This document shows positions 58,090-64,000 of a DNA stretch of 64,000 bases, in pieces. The position numbers were made by a program, and so were the translations under genes. The notes under the pieces were generated by a model. That model was given only the letters and a program-made list of their open reading frames with translations. It searched no databases and was not told the DNA's origin. Location of the stretch: positions 742,770 to 806,769 of the forward strand of contig JBAJFG010000057.1 in NCBI GenBank assembly GCA_037903475.1, in the 5' to 3' direction. Source of the stretch: Ancylostoma caninum. Taxonomy: Eukaryota; Nematoda; Chromadorea; Rhabditida; Ancylostomatidae. Numbering within the stretch: position 1 is the stretch's first letter; every line of letters starts with the position of its first letter.

Positions 58090-58569
58090 TGTATCGTCTA
58101 TCCGAAATGACGAGTCCGCCCACGCACGCGGAGATCGAGAGGCGGCGCGGATGGGACGGATGCTGTTATAGTCTGACCGAAACGACGAGTCCGCCCACGC
58201 ACGCGGGGATCGAGAAGCTGCCACGTTTGCCAGCGTTCCACGACATCATCCCTGATCTGCGTATCCCGTTTCATCGTTATCTTCATGGTATTGACCAGTG
58301 ATTTGGCTGTGACGTGGACGACGTGGCAGCCAACAACATCCGTCCCAGCCGCGCCGCCTCTCGATCCCGCGTGCGTGGGCGGACTCGTCGTTTCGGACAG
58401 ACTATAGCTGCCAAGTCGCCCACGTCACAGCCAAATCATCGGCGGATACCATGAAGATAGCGATGAACGTGATACGCAGATTACAGATGATGACGTGGAT
58501 TGCTGGCAAGCGTGGCAGCTTCTCGATCCACGCGCGCGTGGACGGACTCGTCGTTTCGGACAGAGTGTA
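58090..58569. mobile_element. Palindromic MITE, family Q, with a nested copy
   Basis: Outer ends TCTATCCGAAATGACGAGTC (about 58097) and the complement of GACTCGTCGTTTCGGACAGA (ends near 58565) enclose a complete second copy at 58167-58406. Inner sequences such as GATGATGACGTGGATTGCTGGCAAGCG are also inverted relative to the nested copy. Confidence 0.7.
58167..58406. mobile_element. 240 bp palindromic MITE, family Q, nested copy
   Basis: Ends TATAGTCTGACCGAAACGAC and the complement TATAGTCTGTCCGAAACGAC. The arms continue through GAGTCCGCCCACGCACGCGGG and ATCGAGA. It contains a CATCATC-CTGATCTGCGTATC block and the ACGTGGCAGC block shared with 59209-59449. Confidence 0.8.
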
Positions 58570-58769
58570 CAGGAAGCTCCAAATGTCCGCAGTCAAGAGG
58601 GACGTGGCCACGACGCGGCTTTAGACAGAGACACAGGCGCTCGGCATGCTGCCACTGGTTGGCTGCAGAGTCAGAGAAGCCAGAGGCAACATAGAGAGCG
58701 TCTGTGTCTGATCAAGGAGCCGCGCCGTGGCCACGCCCTCTTGACTGCGGACATTTGGAGCTTCCTGTA
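58569..58769. mobile_element. 200 bp palindromic MITE, family P, copy 2
   Basis: Ends ACAGGAAGCTCCAAATGTCC and its exact complement; arms pair for about 50 bp (GCAGTCAAGAGGG, CGTGGCCACG-CGCGGCT). TA bases flank both ends. It abuts the right end of a family Q element. Confidence 0.85.
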
Positions 58770-58974
58770 TGTAGAATTAGATGCAGTTATTTCTATTATA
58801 GAGAATGTCGCCCAGTGTCGGAGACTTTTGTAAAGTTCAAGTAAATGTTTGTAAAAAAATGAATTTCTTCAGGAAATGTACTTGCCTGCATTGGATTCCA
58901 AAGGAGGAGAGCAGGAACCTGTACACGGATTCAAATAGCCAGTGAGAGATTATTTCTTATTTGTGATACGTAAG

Positions 58975-59125
58975 GGCAATTTATACTGGATGCATGCGAT
59001 TGACGCGCATGCTTCAACTATATGATGAAGAAGAGGGCCCAGCCGCATCGCAGTCGCAGACCAGACGCACGCGTTTACAACATTTGCGAAGTATTTCCAA
59101 TGAAGACCGGTCAATACGGAATGCT
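58975..59125. repeat. AGTATAAATTGC repeat family, copy 2
   Basis: Begins AGGGCAATTTATACTGGATG and continues with ATATGATGAAGAAGAGGGC, AGACGCACGCGTTTAC and GAAGACCGGTCA, the ordered blocks of 21480-21681. Confidence 0.6.
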
Positions 59126-59208
59126 AATCCTAAATGAAGCGAAAAAGGGGGCTTGAGGAAAAAAAGTGGAGCCTCCGCCGTTTTGGGGACCCGGACGGAA
59201 AGAAAAAG

Positions 59209-59449
59209 TATAATCTGTCCGAAACGACGAGTCCGCCCACGCACGCGGGAATCGAGAGGCAGCGCGGCTGGAACGGATGCTGTTGGCTGCCACGTCTGCT
59301 ACGTCACAGCCAAATCATTGGTCAACACCATGAAGATAACGATGAAACGTGATACGCAGATTAGATATGATGACGTGTAGTGCTGGCAAGCGTGGCAGCT
59401 TCATGTTCCCTGAGTGCGTAGGCGGACTCGTCGTTTCGGACAGACTATA
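59209..59449. mobile_element. 240 bp palindromic MITE, family Q, copy 3
   Basis: Ends TATAATCTGTCCGAAACGAC and the complement TATAGTCTGTCCGAAACGAC, with GAGTCCGCC-ACGCA arms and the interior ACAGCCAAATCATTGGTC, CATGAAGATAACGATGAAAC and GTGATACGCAGATTA shared with 58167-58500. Confidence 0.85.
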
Positions 59450-59737
59450 CAACATTGCTAGCAGTGAGTATGGACTATTGAGTAGGTCACTAATTTCGTT
59501 CCCCAAGAACATCGAATTCTGGAAGTCGAAGAAATCAACAAATGAATTTAGCATAATTACAAATTGAGAAACCCTTTCGTCCACGAAAAGCTCCGGGGGG
59601 TAGATCAAATTGTTATTTTGTAGAGAGGACGAGATCAAGCATGAAGTATGTGAGTAGGGCGTCAAACCCAACACTCGACATCGCTGCTCCTTGCGGCAGT
59701 GGCCCGAGGTTTTCATTTATGGTGCACATGCCTCACT

Positions 59738-59855
59738 GACCGGTCTTCATGAAAACTCCAAGCATGCATACTAGGTGCTTGTGTGCGACACGCGCATGAT
59801 TTTTTCACATGATTTCTTCACACGGACGTTGCGACGCATCTGGTGTAAATTGCTC
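59738..59855. repeat. AGTATAAATTGC repeat family, partial copy 3
   Basis: GACCGGTCTTCATGAAAA near the left, and GGTGTAAATTGCTCCTG at the right in place of the AGTATAAATTGC end. Confidence 0.5.
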
Positions 59856-59940
59856 CTGTGTTATAAGGGACACAAAGTTTCTGGCTTTTGTGTTCTAGGC
59901 AACAATTATATAAATACTAGACCTCAAAAACAAGTTTCTG

Positions 59941-60170
59941 ATCACATCTGAAACTTGCTCGCCCAAAGGCTTGTCGGCAACTTGTTTTCACACTTTCTTG
60001 TCAACAAGTTGTCCATCCAGAAGCTTGTCGACAACTCATTTTTGCCTTTTTTTCACTGACAATCTACGAAAGCAAGTTGTCGACAGGCTTTTGGGCGAAC
60101 AACTTGTCGGCAAGGATGTGTGAAGACAAGTTATCGACGATGTTTCGAGTGAGCAAGCTTCAGATGCGAT
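59941..60170. repeat. 230 bp imperfect palindrome rich in CAAGTTGTCGAC
   Basis: The left part ATCACATCTGAAACTTGCTC pairs with the complement of GAGCAAGCTTCAGATGCGAT. Between them the word ACAAGTTGTCGACA or its complement recurs about eight times (near 59970, 60000, 60030, 60080, 60100 and 60128). A multi-hairpin structure is likely. Confidence 0.7.
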
Positions 60171-61934
60171 TAAAAAATGAGTATGGCCCTTTTAAAATGC
60201 ATCACTCCTTTGCTCAGGAACAGATTTTCATTAGTGTTACCTCTACTTGGGTAAATCGGTGTATTAGTCTGCACATTGTTGTCTGCTACAAGTATCTTGT
60301 AGGGTTGCAGACGTTCATATTGGTAGCGTCTTCTTTTGGAATATCAATCCTCGCAGTGTCCAATCACTCCATCACTCGCTAACCCACGTTGGTACTCGTT
60401 AACCGCAACAGGATCAATTTTTGGGTTAACGACGTATGAACGCGGGTTAACGATTGATGTGGCACTGCTCCCAGTGAGAGGGGTGCAATGACTATTCCGC
60501 CACCCGGATGCATCAGTGGAGGGATGGCTGTTCTCGTACCCATAAGAAGTATGATTGGCTGTGGGTGTCGACAACGTCACGTATGGGTGAGCATGTTGAT
60601 GGGTGCCAGGTGAAGTTTAAATTTGGGTACTTTGTACGTCTACCATGGGTAATCTCACCGATGCATCCGGACCCTGTGTGTGCATTTTGTTTTGTTTTCT
60701 CGATTTTCTCCTTTCTTTTTAGTGTGGCCATAAAAGTGTGAACACTGTGCCTCGTTTTACTTGCCAAAAAACATTTATTCGCTTCCAAAAACATGAAATT
60801 TGCGAATATATCTGGAATTAGGTTCCTTGTCTCTTTATTGCTATTTAGTTCGTTTCAGATTTGGAGCTGTATAATTCAGTGATCAAATCGAAACAACATT
60901 GCAATACCGCGCACTGAAATCACCTAAGCGCATAATAGTGGTGTAATAAAGGTAAGAGCAAAAGAATTGAAAGTCATCTATTTTTATGTGCAGCTTCAAC
61001 ATCTTTAATTCCGATATTAACTCAATTTGCTGTAGAGGCTACACTGACGGAAATCTTTGTGTCGGAGATTCCGCCATATCACGAGGTTTTAAGATTTCAA
61101 GGAATTTGGAACCCATATCTAATGATAAAATAGCGCTAAACGGGCCGAGAAATTGTCGAAAAGGAGAGCTGTTCCTCATACTCTTGACTAGTGGCCCCGT
61201 AAGCCACGTTATTGTGCTACTTTCCGTAGTGTAACAGTATTGACCCGTTGTGGTTTTTCGTGCGCGCCAACAGGTTGTGTGAGATTCACACCCTCAACTC
61301 GAGCTACACTATCTCACAACTGTATATGTACATATATCTGCATATAACATTATTCAGTCGAAAAAGAGCACGTAGCGTAGCGAATGAGAGAAGATAACTC
61401 ACAGAATCCGTGAATCAATTTGTTTTCTTGTTTCTATCTTTGTCTTTTGCGAGCAGCGGCCATACCAAGGACTGCGTGAAATACAGAACACAACTGCGTT
61501 TGTATTGTACAAACCACTCGGTCAATAACTCAGTAAGCCAATCATACAAACGCACCCTCAGCATTACCACTGTATGTGACTATCCCATCCTTCTAGTTCA
61601 AACCAAACTTATTCTAAAAACTTTATACTTTCCCAAAGTTTTGAACAAAAACTGAAAACAAATTATTGTGAGAAGAGAATAAGCATCACGACCGCCTATT
61701 TCCACCAATCTTCTTTGTCATTACTCAACGATATTCACCGACACGACGTGGCTCATTTATACTAAACCAAAAAAGTTCCAAGTGATGATTAAGAAAGTGA
61801 TCAATACTCAAATCCACATGACCTAGGGAAGTTGAAGGGAGATGATCAACAGGGTTGATGGGATAAATGAGAAGGAGAATAAGTTATTGGTTATTTTTCG
61901 CTTAAGCTCAGGAAACGAAGATGCTTCATGAGAT
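60171..61934. other. Intergenic, one dispersed repeat fragment
   Basis: About 60490-60625 resembles 35985-36110 upstream of MOLO1 exon 2 (shared TCACGTATGGGT, GTTGATGGGTG-CAGGT). No gene recognised in the remaining 1.3 kb. Confidence 0.4.
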
Positions 61935-63215
61935 TGGTGGGATACTTGGGGAGGTGATCCACGGTGTTGGCGGAATACATGGGATGGGTGCGTAAATTAT
62001 TGTTTAGGCTTTTGCCTGAGCTTCTGGAACGGAATGTAATCCACTGGTTGGGGGGATACATGAGGTGGGTGCGCAAGTTATTTTCTAGACTTTTGTCTGA
62101 GTTTCTAGTAAGGGAGGTTGTCCACAGAGTTGACGAGATACGGACTTTTGCCTGAGTTTCTAGTAGTGGAGGTAGTCCACGGGGTTGGCGAGAAACATTG
62201 GATGGGAGCGCAGATTATTTTCTAGACTTTTGCCTGAGTTTCTTGGAAGGGAGGCAATCCACGGGGTTGGCGGGGTACATGGGGTGGGTGCGTAAATTAT
62301 TGTCTGGGCTTTTGCCTGAGTTTCTAGTAGTGGAGGTGGTCCACAGGGTTGACGAGATACATGAGGTGGGTGCGCAAGTTATTTTCTAGACTTTTGCCTG
62401 AGTTTCTTGGAAGGGAGGCAACCCACGGGGTTGACAGGATACATGGGGTGGGTGCGTAAATTATTGTCTGGGCTTCTGCCTGAGTTTCTGGAAAGGGAGG
62501 TGGTCCACGGGGTTGGCGGGATACATGAGGTGGGTGCGCAATTTATTGTCCAGGCTTTTTTTTGAGTTTCTAGTAAGGGAGGTTTCTAGTAAGGGAGGTG
62601 GTCCACTGGGTTGGCGATAAACATTGGGTGGGTGTGCAAGTTACTGTCCAGGTTGATGCCTAAGCTTCTGGAAAGGGGGGTAATCTACGGGCTTGGAGGG
62701 ATACATGAGGTGGGTGCGCAAGTTCTTTCTAGACTTTTTTCTGAGTTTCTTGGAAGGGAGGCAATCCACGGGGTTGGCGGGATATAGGGTTATCAAAAAG
62801 TTTCCGGCCTAGAGTACTTCCGAAAGATCTACAGCGAGCAAATTTTGTTGTAGTAAAATACAGGTCCCTCGAACACTAATACACTTTTCATGGCTCGATT
62901 TGAATTTTTTCAAACCGTTCAAGGAGCTGCTTTCCTCATTTGACTCAGAGTATCCAAAGTTTTGAGAAAAAAGGGATGGAACAGGTTGAGGCCGGAAACT
63001 TTTTGATACCCCTATACATGGGGGGGGTGCGTAAATTATTGTCTAGGCTTTTGCCTGAGTTTCTTGGAAGGGAGGCAATCCACGGGGTTGGCGGGATACA
63101 TGGGGTGGGTGCGTAATTATTGTCTAGGCTTTTGCCCGAGTTTCTGGAAAGGGAGGTGGTCCACGGGGTTGGCGACACATTAGGTGGGTGCGCAAGTTAT
63201 TGTCTAGGCTTTTGC
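61935..63215. repeat. 82-bp minisatellite, about 12-13 units
   Basis: Units share GGGTGCGTAAATTATTGTCT, GGCTTTTGCCTGAGTTTCT, GGGAGG-GGTCCACGGGGTTG and GCGGGATACATG. The period is 82 bp, measured as 62285 to 62367 to 62449. Two alternating subtypes (TAAATTATTGTCTGGGC and CAAGTTATTTTCTAGAC) suggest a higher-order dimer. Interrupted at 62785-63014 by a transposon. Long open frames through it are caused by the repetition. Confidence 0.9.
62785..63014. mobile_element. 230 bp TA-flanked MITE inside minisatellite
   Basis: Ends TAGGGTTATCAAAAAGTTTC and the complement TAGGGGTATCAAAAAGTTTC; 25 of 26 terminal bases pair. Flanking TA dinucleotides are at 62783-62784 and 63015-63016. Removing the element with one TA restores the minisatellite word GGATACATGG, so this is a precise insertion of mariner/Tc1 type. 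No coding capacity. Confidence 0.92.
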
Positions 63216-63479
63216 GCGAGATAGTAACCCCGTGAGTTCCTTGGCTCAAAGTTTCACCGCATTCTATCAGTGTTGGTATTAGAGTTCGAGTAGAGTGTCT
63301 GCAAACAAACCTATTTAAGCACCTCATTCAGTCTCAACACCTGTCTGAATAGAGCTAATCCTCAGATTTTGAGAAACTCGAACTAAACAGTGGCAAACAG
63401 CTTGTCGAGGAGTCACAAAATCGCAAAATTGACTCATTGAAATTTTTGAAGACCACGACCTTCTTTTTGTTGACGACCA
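63216..63479. other. Spacer between two tandem arrays
   Basis: Nothing supportable. Confidence 0.4.
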
Positions 63480-64000
63480 ATGAACACGTGTTGCCTTTTG
63501 CCTGAAGCCAACGCCGCTTTACCACTGAGCCAGCCAGCTTTACTCACGGGAAAATCCCGGCCAACAGACCTCGCCAATTCACTACTGGCCCAGTTGAAGT
63601 CAAGGAAAAGTTCCGACCAATGGACCAGTGCGCCCCTTTACCTAAACCAGCGCTACTTTACCACTAGCCCAGTCAAACCCAAGGGAAAATACCGCGCAGT
63701 GGAGAAGTGTGCCCCTTTACCTGAGACCGGCGCGGCACGTGTGCCTCTTCACCTGAGACGGGCGCAACTTTGCTGCTGACAGCGTCGCAGTCAAAGGAAA
63801 ATCCTGAACAACGGACCCTTGTGCCCCTTTACCTGGTGTCGGCGCCTTTTTATCATTGGTCCAGTCGAACCCAAGGGAAGTGCTGACCAAAGACCCGTGT
63901 GCCCCTTTACCAGAGTCCAGCACCTGTTTACCACTGGCGGGAAAATTCTGACCAACAGACCCGTGCTCCTTTACCTGAGACCAGCAGCTGTTTACCACTG
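63480..64000. repeat. Degenerate ~90-100 bp tandem repeat, runs off window
   Basis: Recurrent order GTGCCCCTTTACCTGAGACC, GGCGC-TTTACCACTGG, CCAGTC-AACCCAAGGGAAAA, CTGACCAACGGACC. About five to six units of unequal length, the last cut by the window edge. Different family from the neighbouring 82-bp array. Confidence 0.8.

Noticed and set aside
58097..59449. Hammerhead ribozyme suggested by CCGAAACGACGAGTCC words
   Set aside because: The GAAAC word is there, but the CTGATGA core and the third strand with GTC are not in the required order; the words are the ends of family Q MITEs.
61964..63178. Long open frames on both strands in the tandem array
   Set aside because: They arise because an 82-bp unit without stops is repeated; period and sequence show a minisatellite, not a protein.
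61935..63215. CRISPR-like array
   Set aside because: Units are contiguous near-identical 82-mers with no unique spacers, in a eukaryotic context.

Overview
The window looks like nuclear DNA of a nematode, most likely a strongylid or hookworm-like clade V worm. The evidence is spliced genes with GT/AG introns, trans-splice-type acceptors (AATTTTCTAG, CAAATTTAG, AAATTTTAG) a few bases before three start codons, a TTAGGC-type interstitial telomere tract, a nematode-type MOLO1 gene, and a dense load of short inverted-repeat transposons. Species cannot be fixed from this sequence alone. There are no bacterial operons, CRISPR arrays or rRNA genes.

Genes, left to right. (1) A two-exon gene for the small complex III subunit UQCR10/QCR9, minus strand, 4131-4675. 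(2) rpl-21 (eL21), plus strand, two exons separated by a 3.5 kb intron, 6289-10262. (3) The single cohesin STAG/SCC-3 subunit, minus strand, 26 exons, 10652-17747, convergent with rpl-21. I rebuilt every junction and the frame closes exactly at 1134 codons plus stop. (4) A MOLO1/TPM-domain single-pass membrane protein, plus strand, eight exons plus a frame-neutral candidate cassette exon, 34629-42016. (5) A partial F-box-like gene model, minus strand, about 52405-53900, next to a mariner insertion. Two further minus-strand reading frames (28386-28583 and 31703-32785) are weak coding candidates.

The rest is repeat-rich. Inverted-repeat elements fall into at least eight families with two or more copies here. 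They include a 270 bp palindrome family (20.1, 49.1, 55.3 kb), a TTAA-ended family (24.9, 39.4, 57.3 kb, plus a longer relative at 50.7 kb), a hAT-type MITE with 8-bp target duplications (48.4 kb), a dead mariner with other elements nested in it (50.3-52.2 kb), and a cluster of nested palindromes at 55.8-60.2 kb. The right end is satellite-like: an 82-bp minisatellite at 61.9-63.2 kb interrupted by a cleanly inserted TA-flanked element, then a degenerate tandem array running off the window. At 54.3 kb lies a short head-to-head TTAGGC/GCCTAA array built as a perfect inverted repeat.

The annotated genes are housekeeping (respiration, translation, sister-chromatid cohesion) or neuromuscular in type, and show no shared pathway. 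The novelty lies in the repeat architecture, the possible cassette exon in the MOLO1 gene and the telomere-like palindrome. Positions were read by eye; most exon edges were cross-checked by frame and should be right to within a base or so. Repeat boundaries are approximate unless stated.
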